A stretch of 45,022 bases of DNA from Alphaproteobacteria bacterium (GCA_037146715.1 JBAWWO010000010.1:1-45022); one strand, 5' to 3'; shown: positions 7,223 to 16,372, counted from the first letter of the stretch. Program-made: numbers and translations. Notes: a model not told the origin generated them from the sequence alone.

Positions 7223-8500
7223 ATGAATATACTCAGGTTTTTCTGGCGCATCATGCTCCTGTTAATAGGATTTTTTCACAACAGTTTAATTGTTTTTTTA
7301 TCTTTTTTCTATTTTTCAATACTAATATTAATATTTTTACCTCTCAAAATAAAAGGAAAAGGGTATTTCGTTGGTATTCAGGAATTATGCGGATGTATCT
7401 ATTCCACTAAATTTGCTCTTAATTATTGTGGTTTTGATGACGTGACAGCTATGGGGATAGTAGGTTTTTTTGATAAAAATAATTTATATGACTATACTAT
7501 TAAAATACCAGAATGGCTCAATCAATATCCTAATCTAAGGAAATATTGGGTTTTCTTTCAAAAAGCTTTTTATCTGCCTAAGTTTTTATATGGAAAAGAA
7601 AATTTTATATTTTTCTGGAATTGTACCTTTCTTCCTGTAAACCTAGACCTTGTTCTTTTAAAAATCTTGAGGAAAAAAATAGTTATTTTTCATTGTGGAG
7701 ATGACGTCCGTTATAGGCCAATTCACAATAAATTAATGAAAATGGAAGGAATGGAGTATTGTTTTCCTTCTTTGAATGAGATGTTTCCAACCCTCGTTTT
7801 TTTGCAAAAATTATTTTATCAGAAATTTCCTAGCTATTTACGTATTCCAATTTATACATTGATGAATATGGAAACTTTTTTAGATGATGGTGCTTATTAC
7901 TTTAGGTTGTGCCAAAAAGATTTTTTAGCGCCAGATAAAAAAATAAATAATATAGTTCCTCTTATAGTGCATGCACCAAGTCATAGAGAACTGAAAGGGA
8001 CTAAAATTGTTTTAGATGCAATAGAAATTCTGCGCGCCCAAAATGTTAAATTTGATTTCTTATTACTAGAGAATAAAACTAATGATGAAGTCATTAAGAT
8101 TTTAAAAACGGCAGATATTGTTATAGATCAACCTGGTTTGTGGGGAAGGCTTGCAATGGAAGGAATGGCTCATTCTTGTATTGTTTTTGGAGGATTTAAT
8201 CCTCAGTATGAAAATACTAATTGGAATTTGCCCATTTTTCCATTTAATAGAGATCCTATCGAATTGGCTAATAATATTAGAAAAACCTTGCAAAATATTA
8301 GAAGTAAAGACTTGCGCAATAAATTTTTTAAAGCATACAAAGATTACTACAGTGCAGAAGCATTTGTTTCTCATTTAAATAATGTGTTATCAGGCAAAAT
8401 TGAGAAAGAATTATTCCCCCATCCAAATCATAAAGAAAAGCTTCTCAGTGCAGCTGAAAACTTATTTCAACGTTTCATGATAAAATTATTTATAAAATAA
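7223..8500 (+). CDS. glycosyltransferase, GT-B-like, membrane-anchored
   Basis: This 425-residue protein begins with one or two hydrophobic segments (residues about 5-45), which would tether it to the inner membrane. The C-terminal half has the features of a GT-B (family 4-like) donor-binding domain: VHAPSHRELKGTKIVLDAIEIL, then ADIVIDQPGLWGRLAMEGMA, where the glycine- and glutamate-containing loop normally contacts the nucleotide sugar. It probably adds one sugar to the lipid-linked repeat unit on the cytoplasmic face. The acceptor and donor are unknown. The sequence is very AT-rich and the gene follows the previous frame without a gap. Confident as a glycosyltransferase, not as to specificity. 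Confidence 0.75.
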   Translation: MNILRFFWRIMLLLIGFFHNSLIVFLSFFYFSILILIFLPLKIKGKGYFVGIQELCGCIYSTKFALNYCGFDDVTAMGIVGFFDKNNLYDYTIKIPEWLNQYPNLRKYWVFFQKAFYLPKFLYGKENFIFFWNCTFLPVNLDLVLLKILRKKIVIFHCGDDVRYRPIHNKLMKMEGMEYCFPSLNEMFPTLVFLQKLFYQKFPSYLRIPIYTLMNMETFLDDGAYYFRLCQKDFLAPDKKINNIVPLIVHAPSHRELKGTKIVLDAIEILRAQNVKFDFLLLENKTNDEVIKILKTADIVIDQPGLWGRLAMEGMAHSCIVFGGFNPQYENTNWNLPIFPFNRDPIELANNIRKTLQNIRSKDLRNKFFKAYKDYYSAEAFVSHLNNVLSGKIEKELFPHPNHKEKLLSAAENLFQRFMIKLFIK

Positions 8501-8501
8501 A

Positions 8502-10277
8502 ATGTGCGGTATCTTTTTTTCTATAGGTTTTGAAAACCTTCCTCCCTCTGTTATAGATAGTGTAGCTCATCGAGGCCCAGATGGTAGGGGTTGGAATGAA
8601 TTTAATTCTCCCAATGGTCCTGTAGTAATGGGTCATCGACGGCTTGCCATTGTTGATCTAAGTGCAGATGGTCATCAACCTATGAGTACTGAGGACCAAC
8701 GCTATTGGGTGACTTATAATGGGGAAATTTATAACTATATCGAGATTCGCAAAGAACTTGAAAGTTTAGGCCACCATTTTAAAACCAAGACTGATACAGA
8801 AGTTCTTCTAAAAAGTTATTTGGAGTGGGGGGCTGATTGCCTGAACCGTTTTAATGGTATGTTCGCCTTTGTCATTTGGGATGACAAAGAAAAGAAGGTG
8901 TTTGCGGCCCGAGATCGCTTTGGAGTCAAACCCCTTTACTATTACAGACAAGGTAATAAAATTGCCTTTGCATCTGAAATTAAGCAATTGCTTTCTATTC
9001 CAGAATATGTTCTCTTAATCGATCAAGATCATTTATCTTTTTTTCTATTGTTTAGGCATCATCCTCTTTCAAATTCAACATTATTTCAGAAAATTTATCA
9101 CCTTGAAGCAGGTCACGTTTTTACAGAGAAAAAACATGGGTATGCTGCTGAAGTATGGTATAAACCCCAGTATTCAAAAGAAGGAGGAAATCTTGAAGAG
9201 AAATTTTTAGCCCTTTTTCAAGACTCTGTAAAAAAAAGGTTGATTGCTGATGTTCCTGTTGGGGCTCTTTTGTCTGGGGGATTAGACAGTTCTTCTATTG
9301 TTTGTATGATCAGTGAACTTTCAAAAAAAAATTCTGCCTATAAAGATGTGGAAACATTTACAAGTTGGTCTCCCGACCTTTTGGTTGATGAGCGATTTTA
9401 TAGTAATGCGGTTGCAGAAAAAACAGGCCTATATAATCATCTGTGCGAAATAAAAGATGAATCACTTCAGTCGGATATTGAAAAAATAATTTATCACCAA
9501 GAAGAACCTATTTTTAGTGCATCTATTCAATCTGAATGGAATATTTATAAAAATATTTCGCAAAAGACAAAACTAAAAGTCGTTCTAGATGGTCAGGGTT
9601 CTGATGAGTTAACAGGTGGTTACTTATTTATGATCCCGTATTTTCTTTCTCATTATCTAAAAAATGGTTCCATATTTTCTGCATTAAAGGAGTTCTATAG
9701 TAGTTTGAGAGTTCATAAAAATCTTAAAGGAAAAACTCTTGCAATGGATACATTATTGCAAATTTGCCCAGAGATTATCTCTTGCATTCAGTCAGCAAGA
9801 GGAAAGAATTCTGATTTTAGTGGATTAAAAAACTTTGATAATTTTCAAGATTATACAATTTATTTGTTAAAGAGGTCAATTGAGCCCCAATTAAGATGGC
9901 AAGACAGGTCCAGTATGGCTTTCAGTATTGAATCCAGACAGCCTTTTTTAGACTATAGATTGGTTGAATTTTTAATCTCACTTCCTCCAGAGAAAAAATT
10001 TCAGAAAGGAAACACAAAAGTTATTATTCGAGAAGCCATGAAAGGAATTTTGCCAGAAATCGTGCGAAACAGAGTTACTAAATTTGGATTTCCCAGCCCC
10101 CAGGAAACTTTAATAAATAATCTAGATCAAGACTATTTGTCTTATTATTTAGCAAAAGGTAATGCTATCATAGAAAATATGAATATAGATTTTTTTGACC
10201 GAGCTCATGATTCAAATCAAAATGTGCTCGCCTCTTTTTCTTTAGGTTTATGGGCAGAGCAATTTAAAGTATCATGA
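8502..10277 (+). CDS. asnB: asparagine synthase-like glutamine amidotransferase
   Basis: This 591-residue AsnB-family protein has Cys2 directly after the start Met (MCGIFF), the nucleophile of the N-terminal glutaminase domain (residues about 2-190, with HRGPDG, GHRRLAIVD and NGEIYNY). The synthetase domain carries the ATP pyrophosphatase loop SGGLDSSS near residue 258 and the DGQGSDELTGGY segment. It uses glutamine-derived ammonia and ATP to amidate a carboxylate. Inside a polysaccharide cluster such paralogues (for example WbpS) are thought to turn uronic acids into uronamides, and that is the preferred role here rather than asparagine supply. It starts one base after the previous stop, and its own stop overlaps the next gene (ATGA). 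Confidence 0.85.
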   Translation: MCGIFFSIGFENLPPSVIDSVAHRGPDGRGWNEFNSPNGPVVMGHRRLAIVDLSADGHQPMSTEDQRYWVTYNGEIYNYIEIRKELESLGHHFKTKTDTEVLLKSYLEWGADCLNRFNGMFAFVIWDDKEKKVFAARDRFGVKPLYYYRQGNKIAFASEIKQLLSIPEYVLLIDQDHLSFFLLFRHHPLSNSTLFQKIYHLEAGHVFTEKKHGYAAEVWYKPQYSKEGGNLEEKFLALFQDSVKKRLIADVPVGALLSGGLDSSSIVCMISELSKKNSAYKDVETFTSWSPDLLVDERFYSNAVAEKTGLYNHLCEIKDESLQSDIEKIIYHQEEPIFSASIQSEWNIYKNISQKTKLKVVLDGQGSDELTGGYLFMIPYFLSHYLKNGSIFSALKEFYSSLRVHKNLKGKTLAMDTLLQICPEIISCIQSARGKNSDFSGLKNFDNFQDYTIYLLKRSIEPQLRWQDRSSMAFSIESRQPFLDYRLVEFLISLPPEKKFQKGNTKVIIREAMKGILPEIVRNRVTKFGFPSPQETLINNLDQDYLSYYLAKGNAIIENMNIDFFDRAHDSNQNVLASFSLGLWAEQFKVS

Positions 10278-11407
10278 TTTCTGTGCCCTACAAGCAATGT
10301 CCTGTCTGTGTAATGGATACAACAGATCCAGAAATTCATATTGATAGTGAGGGGTGTACCTATTGTAAAAGATACAAACAAAACATACCAAAACTCCCAA
10401 AATTTCGAAAAAATGCAGAAGAAATTCTGAACGATTTAGTTTCCAAAATAAAAAAAGATGGCATAAACAAACCATATGATTGTCTGATAGGGGTTAGTGG
10501 TGGGGTAGATAGTTCTTATGTGGCGTATTATGTAAAAGAAGTTCTTAAGCTGCGTCCTTTGGCTCTTCATCTTGACAATGGATGGAATGATGAATTGGCG
10601 GTTCATAATATTGAAAAAATACTTAGAAAACTAGATATTGATTTATGGACTGAGGTGCTAGACTGGAATGAATTCAGCTCTCTCCAGATGTCTTTTTTGA
10701 AGGCTTCTGTCCCTGATTGCGAAATCCCGACGGATCATGCTATTGTAGCATCTCTTTACCAGACCGCAAAAAAGTTTAATATTAAGTATATTTTGGTGGG
10801 CAATAATCTTGTTACTGAATCTATTATGCCTAATACTTGGTCTAGGGGGCATTCGGATTGGAAATATATTTCTAGTGTCAATGGTAGAAAAAAGCTTAAG
10901 ACATTCCCTCATTACACGTTTCTTCAAACGTGGTGGAGGAATCATTTTTCTTCTATAAAAAAAGAACGTATTTTGTCTTATATCAACTTTAATAAAGCCG
11001 AAGCCTCTGTTTTTTTACAACAAGAATTTGGTTGGCAGCCGTATTCGGGAAAACACCATGAGTCTATTTACACTAAGTTCTACCAAGCTTATTGGCTGCC
11101 GCAAAAATTTGGATACGATAAACGCAAAGGTCATCTTTCAGCCTTAATCTGTGCAGGGCAAATTTCAAGAGATGAGGCCTTCCAAGAACTAGCCGTGGCA
11201 CCTATTGCAAAAAACGATATCAAAAACTTAAAAGCATACGTTGCTGAAAAATTTGAAATATCAATCGAAGAGCTAGATAAGCTCTTTAATCAGCCTAATC
11301 GGTCCTTTTATGACTACCCATCACATTATAATTGTTGGCAATATTATTGGGTTCGTTTTCTGTACAGAAAATTTATCAAGCCTTTGAAAATTTGGCTGAA
11401 AAAATGA
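10274..11407 (+). CDS. wbpG: N-acetyl sugar amidotransferase (WbpG/PseA family)
   Basis: This 377-residue protein has two N-terminal cysteine pairs, C9-x2-C12 and C28-x2-C31 (probable zinc site), followed by the PP-loop GVSGGVDSS at about 73-81 and TDHA. This arrangement is specific to the WbpG/PseA family, which makes the acetamidino group on sugars such as ManNAc3NAmA or modified nonulosonic acids. Ammonia comes from the HisH/HisF-like pair encoded immediately downstream. All three genes overlap, so the complex is probably made stoichiometrically. Starts within the stop of the previous gene (ATGA). The product of the whole locus is predicted to carry an acetamidine and so a positive charge. 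Confidence 0.9.
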   Translation: MISVPYKQCPVCVMDTTDPEIHIDSEGCTYCKRYKQNIPKLPKFRKNAEEILNDLVSKIKKDGINKPYDCLIGVSGGVDSSYVAYYVKEVLKLRPLALHLDNGWNDELAVHNIEKILRKLDIDLWTEVLDWNEFSSLQMSFLKASVPDCEIPTDHAIVASLYQTAKKFNIKYILVGNNLVTESIMPNTWSRGHSDWKYISSVNGRKKLKTFPHYTFLQTWWRNHFSSIKKERILSYINFNKAEASVFLQQEFGWQPYSGKHHESIYTKFYQAYWLPQKFGYDKRKGHLSALICAGQISRDEAFQELAVAPIAKNDIKNLKAYVAEKFEISIEELDKLFNQPNRSFYDYPSHYNCWQYYWVRFLYRKFIKPLKIWLKK

Positions 11408-12021
11408 AAAAAATCACCATTGTAGATTGTGGGATTGGTAACAGAGCCTCTATTCTTAATATGCTAGAGAAGTTAGGGTATGAAAGCGTTATATCCCGTC
11501 ATCCAAAAGACATTCTTTCTGCTGATCTTCTGATCCTGCCAGGGATCGGATCTTTTGATGCATTCATGAGTGCTCTGTATCAACATAATTTACTAGAGCC
11601 TCTTGAAGAGGCTGTTCTTAAAAGAAAAACCCCCCTCTTGGGGATTTGTTTGGGCATGCAGGTTTTATTGGAAAAAAGTGATGAAGGGGTGCTTCCTGGT
11701 TTAGGATGGATTAAGGGAGAGGTGTGTGCTCTAAGAAATATTTTTAAAGATGACGTTAAGATTCCTCATATAGGTTGGGAGGAGGTAAGTAGAATAAATA
11801 ATTATTTTCTTCCTTCTCATGCTCAATATTATTTCGTTCATAGTTATTATTGTCAGCCTAAAGATAGTAAAAATATTGCCGGAGAAATTTTTCTATCCGA
11901 TAAGAAAATTGTTGTAGCCATAAAAAAAGACAACATTTATGGGGTGCAATTTCATCCAGAAAAAAGTCATAGATTTGGACTAGAATTTTTTAAAAAATTT
12001 ATTAATCATGTTGAAAAATAG
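11404..12021 (+). CDS. hisH: HisH-like glutaminase subunit for sugar amidination
   Basis: This is a 205-residue class I glutamine amidotransferase. The nucleophile Cys is in GICLGMQ, and the His and Glu of the triad are in the C-terminal FHPEKSH. It is a HisH family protein, which in histidine synthesis feeds ammonia to HisF. Here the gene is sandwiched between wbpG and hisF-like genes with no other his genes, so it is the polysaccharide paralogue (HisH2 in P. aeruginosa O5). The start at 11404 overlaps the wbpG stop (ATGA). An upstream in-frame start at 11332 would lie deep inside wbpG and adds non-conserved residues. Confidence 0.9.
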   Translation: MKKITIVDCGIGNRASILNMLEKLGYESVISRHPKDILSADLLILPGIGSFDAFMSALYQHNLLEPLEEAVLKRKTPLLGICLGMQVLLEKSDEGVLPGLGWIKGEVCALRNIFKDDVKIPHIGWEEVSRINNYFLPSHAQYYFVHSYYCQPKDSKNIAGEIFLSDKKIVVAIKKDNIYGVQFHPEKSHRFGLEFFKKFINHVEK

Positions 12022-12742
12022 ATATATTCCTGTGTTACAAATACTGGATCGTAAACTTGTAAAAACGATAAAATTTGTTCCAAAGCGCTATCTTGGAGAC
12101 CCATTAAATGCTATTCGAATTTTTAATTTGAAGGGGGTTAACGAACTTGTAATCACCGATATTGGGGCAACACTTACAAAAAAAATAGATTTTGAGTTTC
12201 TTAAAAAATTAAGTGCACAAGCTTTTGTTCCTTTGACATATGGGGGCGGAATCTCTTCTGTTGAGGATGTTAATAAACTTTATCAGCTGGGGTTTGATAG
12301 AATTTTATTGGGAAGTGCAGGAATTTTGAATCCTAAGATAATAGATGAAATCGCAAGAATATATGGGTCACAAAGTATAATTTGCTCTCTTGATGTTATG
12401 AAAACTCTATTTGGATATAAAATCAAATATCATGGAAGCAGAGATAGTGTTTCAGCCAATAGTTTAGATTTTTTTATAAGAAATTTTATTGACCATGGAG
12501 CAGGAGAGATATTATTGCACGATATTAATAGAGATGGGACTTTCAAAGGACTAGATTGCGATTTGATTCATAATGTTGCCCAAAAGAGCTCTATTCCTGT
12601 AATGGTTTGTGGTGGCGCATCTAGTTTAATAGATATGGATAAAGCGCTATCTTCCGGAGCATCTGCCGTTGCAGCGGGGAGTTTTTTTTCTTTTTACGGA
12701 AAACATAAAGCTGTTTTAATTAATTATGGAGTAGACAGTTGA
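12008..12742 (+). CDS. hisF: HisF-like cyclase paralogue for sugar amidination
   Basis: This 244-residue (beta/alpha)8-barrel of the HisF/HisA type has FVPLTYGGGIS (strand 3 and phosphate-binding Gly-rich loop), DRILLGSAG, LLHDINRDGTFKG and the second-half phosphate site VMVCGGASS. In the WbpG-HisH-HisF group this subunit is thought to channel ammonia from HisH rather than make imidazole. The first-strand segment reads PVLQILDRKLVKTIKF, unlike the usual IPCLDV of biosynthetic HisF, which supports the paralogue view. Overlaps hisH by 14 bases and the epimerase gene by four. Confidence 0.9.
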   Translation: MLKNRYIPVLQILDRKLVKTIKFVPKRYLGDPLNAIRIFNLKGVNELVITDIGATLTKKIDFEFLKKLSAQAFVPLTYGGGISSVEDVNKLYQLGFDRILLGSAGILNPKIIDEIARIYGSQSIICSLDVMKTLFGYKIKYHGSRDSVSANSLDFFIRNFIDHGAGEILLHDINRDGTFKGLDCDLIHNVAQKSSIPVMVCGGASSLIDMDKALSSGASAVAAGSFFSFYGKHKAVLINYGVDS

Positions 12743-13788
12743 AAAAACGTATTTTCTCGATTGTGGGAACTAGACCGCAATTTATTAAGGCTGCTGTTTT
12801 ATCTAGAACATTAAAAAAAAGCTCTAAGTTTATAGAAACTATTGTGCATACAGGACAACATTTTGATTCTAATATGTCAGATATTTTTTTTCGTGAGCTT
12901 GCTATAAAAAGCCCTATGTACAACCTGAATATTAATGGGAAATCTCATGGCCAAATGACAGCTCATATGCTTGAAGCACTGGAAACTATTTTTATTAAAG
13001 AAAAACCAGATTCAGTTCTTGTTTATGGGGATACAAATTCAACACTAGCAGGGGCTCTGGCAGCAGCTAAGCTAAAAATTCCAATTCTGCATGTTGAGGC
13101 AGGTCTTAGATCCTATAATAAAAATATGCCAGAAGAAATTAATCGTGTTTTAACTGACCATTTAAGTAGTTTATTATTTTGCCCTACCCAGACATCAGTT
13201 CACAATTTGAATGTTGAAGGGATTAGAGAAGATGTTCATCTTGTTGGAGACGTCATGTATGACGCAACACTATATGCATTAAAATTAATAGATACTAATA
13301 GGGCATTAAAAGAAAAGTTTGTATTTTTACCAGAAAACTTTGCCCTTTTAACAATACATCGTGAAGAATCCACGATATCTTTAGATGGGTTTCAAAAATT
13401 TTTAAACTATGTAAATTCTTTTGCTAAACAAAATGATCTGAAAATCATTTTCTCTGTACATCCGAGAACAAGAAAATTTTTAGAAAATTCACAAATATCT
13501 TTAAACAATCTTATACTTATTGACCCATTAAGCTATTTTGAAATTCAGTTTGTATTATCCAGAGCTCAGTATGTTTTAACAGACTCTGGGGGGCTTCAAA
13601 AGGAAGCCTATTTTCACAAAGTACCCTGTGTAACATTGAGATCAGAAACTGAATGGGTAGAAACTATTGAAGCTGGCTGGAATAGACTTTGGAGTATAGA
13701 ACACTATAAATCACGACAGGATATCAAGGATTATGGCCATGGGGACGCTGCCAGTAAGATTGTTAAAATTATGGAGGCGGAATTATGA
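12739..13788 (+). CDS. UDP-GlcNAc 2-epimerase family (WbpI/WecB-like)
   Basis: This 349-residue enzyme of the non-hydrolysing UDP-GlcNAc 2-epimerase family has GTRPQFIKAA near the start, YGDTNSTLAGA (catalytic Asp), HVEAGLRS (catalytic Glu), TIHREES (His) and DSGGLQKEA near the C-terminus (UDP binding). In the present setting it most likely acts as WbpI, turning the 2,3-diacetamido-glucuronate into the manno form, but WecB activity on UDP-GlcNAc itself is also possible. The start is TTG, overlapping the hisF stop (TTGA), supported by GGAG eight bases upstream. The next gene begins inside its stop codon. Confidence 0.88.
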   Translation: MKKRIFSIVGTRPQFIKAAVLSRTLKKSSKFIETIVHTGQHFDSNMSDIFFRELAIKSPMYNLNINGKSHGQMTAHMLEALETIFIKEKPDSVLVYGDTNSTLAGALAAAKLKIPILHVEAGLRSYNKNMPEEINRVLTDHLSSLLFCPTQTSVHNLNVEGIREDVHLVGDVMYDATLYALKLIDTNRALKEKFVFLPENFALLTIHREESTISLDGFQKFLNYVNSFAKQNDLKIIFSVHPRTRKFLENSQISLNNLILIDPLSYFEIQFVLSRAQYVLTDSGGLQKEAYFHKVPCVTLRSETEWVETIEAGWNRLWSIEHYKSRQDIKDYGHGDAASKIVKIMEAEL

Positions 13789-14963
13789 AGATGCTTCGAA
13801 TTGGATACTATACTGAAGTTAATCTCAATAAAAACGATGGACCTGCAGTTAATGAACTTGAATTTATAAAATCTCTTTCATCTTTAAATGTGAAGAACTG
13901 TTCTATTTTTCTGGCAAGTGAGAATAAAAATAATCCTGTATTAGAGAAGTTAAATGTCTTTTTTTTAGGTGATGCGCCAAGAATATCAATGATCTTGAAA
14001 TGGTTTCGTCGCTTTTTGCTCATAAATAAGGAAATTAAAAATAGAAAAACCCAAATATTAGTATGTCGGCTTACAGACTATCCTATAGTGCCCTTGCTCG
14101 TGAAAATTTTTAATCCAAAAATTAAACTATCTATAAAAACTGCAGCTCTTTGGTGGGTTGGTAGATCAGATTCTAAAAAAGTTTCTGACCGAATTTATCT
14201 CTTTTTTAATGATCTGATAACCAAGGCGGTTTATAGAAGGGCAGATGCTATAGACGTAGCTATGCCAGAAACAAAGAAAACACTTATTGCCTTAGGTTTA
14301 GCCCAATTCGAAAAAACAAAAATAATAGATAACAATATTAACACAGAGATGTTTTTTCCAGATTTTACTTTACGGCCTCGACAGAAAATAAACGTCCCAA
14401 AAAATTCTATAGTTTTAGGATTTGCCGGAAGTCTTCCGACCCAAAGAGGTGCCACTCAAATATTGAAAGTTGCGGAAAAACTAGAATCCACTATAAATAA
14501 TCTTTATGTCTTGATTGTCGGATACGATGAAAGGTTGCACAATTTAGTCGAACAAACCAGTTTCCCGAGAAAGAAAATACTGCTAACGGGACAACTGCCA
14601 TACTCAGAAATTCCCACCTGTATAGCAGCCATGACTATATGCTACTCTTTTTTTGAAGAACATAAAATTAAAAGAACTGGAAACGCTTCTCAGAAAGTAA
14701 AACAATATATATCTATGGGAAAACCAGTCATAAGCGTTTCGACAGGCCATGAGTATTTGCAGAAACAACAACTCGGATCTCCAGTAAATCAAAACGACAT
14801 CGAAGAAATTGCTCGAGAAACTGTTAAATGGATTAAGCGTATCGAAACGGAAGGTGATATGCTTGCTCAAAGACTCCACCAATACGCCGTAGATCATTTG
14901 TCTACTGAAAAAACTCTTCAGCAGCGGTTAGAGTTTTGGAATTCAATTCTTAAAAAAGGTTAG
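13785..14963 (+). CDS. glycosyltransferase family 4-like
   Basis: This is a 392-residue GT-B glycosyltransferase. The N-terminal domain starts LRIGYYTEVN with a Gly/Pro-rich acceptor loop (NDGPAVNELEF). The C-terminal domain has VLGFAGSLPTQRGATQIL (donor-domain start), LLTGQLPYSEIP and YISMGKPVISVSTGHEYL. Transfers a sugar from a nucleotide donor, presumably one unit of the locus polysaccharide. A good ribosome binding site (GGAGG) lies about seven bases before the ATG, which overlaps the previous stop (ATGA). Specificity unknown. Confidence 0.82.
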   Translation: MKMLRIGYYTEVNLNKNDGPAVNELEFIKSLSSLNVKNCSIFLASENKNNPVLEKLNVFFLGDAPRISMILKWFRRFLLINKEIKNRKTQILVCRLTDYPIVPLLVKIFNPKIKLSIKTAALWWVGRSDSKKVSDRIYLFFNDLITKAVYRRADAIDVAMPETKKTLIALGLAQFEKTKIIDNNINTEMFFPDFTLRPRQKINVPKNSIVLGFAGSLPTQRGATQILKVAEKLESTINNLYVLIVGYDERLHNLVEQTSFPRKKILLTGQLPYSEIPTCIAAMTICYSFFEEHKIKRTGNASQKVKQYISMGKPVISVSTGHEYLQKQQLGSPVNQNDIEEIARETVKWIKRIETEGDMLAQRLHQYAVDHLSTEKTLQQRLEFWNSILKKG

Positions 14964-14965
14964 AA

Positions 14966-16372
14966 ATGTATACAATAATAAAAAAATATTTTAAAACACA
15001 TTTTCCTGATTTTTTCATCAGAGCAAGAAATTTCAAAGATCAGACAAAAATTGAAATTAATACCCTGAAGCAGGTGGGCATTTTAAGAATTCTAAAGCAA
15101 TTTATAGGCTCGAAAAAAAAATGGAAGATTGAACTGCCTCTTCAAAAAAGTTTGCGTTTGAAGCTAGATATTGAGTCCTTAGAGGTTTTCTGCAAACAAA
15201 TAAAAAATTTTAAAGAAGGGGGACATACGTATTATTTTCCGCCACACAGTGTTGAAATTTCTTCCCTGAAGGACATTATTCCTTATGGACCGAGAAAATT
15301 TGGGGCTAAAATTATTAAACACAAAGGGGGGATAGATAAATCCTTTGTTGCCCCTAACAAGGCTTGCAAGTCTTATGAGTTATTTTCCCCTTCTCATAAA
15401 GATTTATTATTAGTCCACAACCTATTCTTTAATTTAAAAATGGGACCAAGGCTTTATGACATCGAAGAAATTCAGTTTCAGAATGGAGACATTCATGTGG
15501 CTTACATTATGGAGCATATTGATGGCAAAATTGCCGCTCAGGCAAAGTGTGAAAATTTTATCCAGGACATAAAGAAACTTGAGGCAGAAAATCTGATCAA
15601 ACTCATTAACTGGAATGGGTACGAAGACATGGATTTTGTTTGCCCAGAATGCAATGGCAATCTAATTTATGACTCCCATTCAAAGTCACCAAAATATGTA
15701 GATTTGCAAAATTTTTCTTTGGGGAACTATTATAATTATTTGAAAAAAATAGCTCTTGAAGCCTCTGAGGCCTCTCATTTCGGTCAAAAAAGCTACTTGA
15801 TGGGAGGAAAATATCTCTATCAAGAAATTCCAGGGCTTAATTTGACGGCAAAAAGATCTCCGTCTGAACGTTTTAAAGTTTTAAAAAAGTTATTAATTGA
15901 ATCTAATATTACTTTAGAAAATAAATTTATTATAGATGTAGGGTGCAACCTTGGTTTAATGGGGGCCCAGTATCTAAAGGAAGGAGCAGCTTGGCTTCAT
16001 GGTTTTGATTTTCCTCAAGTTGTTCCCTATGCAGAGAAAGTCTTGTTATCTATTGGTTGCACAAGATTTTCTCTTACAGGGATTAAATTAAGCAAAGAAG
16101 TTTCTCTTAAAAAACATCTTTCTATGCAACTTAAGGGGTGCGTGATCTCCTACCTAGCTATTAGAGGGCACATCGGATGGATAGAAGAATTATCTGACAT
16201 TCCTTGGGAATTTATGATTTATGAAGGACACGAAAATGAAGATTTGGAAATGAACAAGAATTTTCTTAAGGAGCTAAATAAGATAAAACCATGTCACGTG
16301 TTAACCGATGGATGGATATCTGACGCAAATTCAGCACCTCGTTATATTGCTATTCTAAAAGCTAAACAATAG
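14966..16372 (+). CDS. kinase-like / SAM methyltransferase two-domain protein
   Basis: This is a 468-residue protein with two recognisable parts. Residues about 105-260 resemble an aminoglycoside/Ser-Thr kinase-like fold: AYIMEHIDGKI (hinge-like), then GNLIYD with N232 where kinases have the metal-binding Asn, then KYVDLQNF with D246 in the DFG-like place. The HxD position is replaced by CPEC (C226-C229), so catalytic activity is doubtful. Residues about 310-468 form a Rossmann methyltransferase with motif I DVGCNLG at 324-330 and an acidic residue in HGFD. It may modify (methylate, perhaps phosphorylate) the non-reducing end of the glycan and so set chain length, as kinase/methyltransferase enzymes do in some O-antigens. 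That role is inference. It is the last gene of the AT-rich cluster. Confidence 0.65.
   Translation: MYTIIKKYFKTHFPDFFIRARNFKDQTKIEINTLKQVGILRILKQFIGSKKKWKIELPLQKSLRLKLDIESLEVFCKQIKNFKEGGHTYYFPPHSVEISSLKDIIPYGPRKFGAKIIKHKGGIDKSFVAPNKACKSYELFSPSHKDLLLVHNLFFNLKMGPRLYDIEEIQFQNGDIHVAYIMEHIDGKIAAQAKCENFIQDIKKLEAENLIKLINWNGYEDMDFVCPECNGNLIYDSHSKSPKYVDLQNFSLGNYYNYLKKIALEASEASHFGQKSYLMGGKYLYQEIPGLNLTAKRSPSERFKVLKKLLIESNITLENKFIIDVGCNLGLMGAQYLKEGAAWLHGFDFPQVVPYAEKVLLSIGCTRFSLTGIKLSKEVSLKKHLSMQLKGCVISYLAIRGHIGWIEELSDIPWEFMIYEGHENEDLEMNKNFLKELNKIKPCHVLTDGWISDANSAPRYIAILKAKQ

Noticed and set aside
11332..11403. Upstream extension of the HisH-like frame
   Set aside because: It lies inside wbpG in another frame and lacks resemblance to HisH N-termini.
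11404..12742. Histidine biosynthesis operon
   Set aside because: Only HisH- and HisF-like genes are present, locked between wbpG and a 2-epimerase; the sugar-amidination paralogues explain them better.
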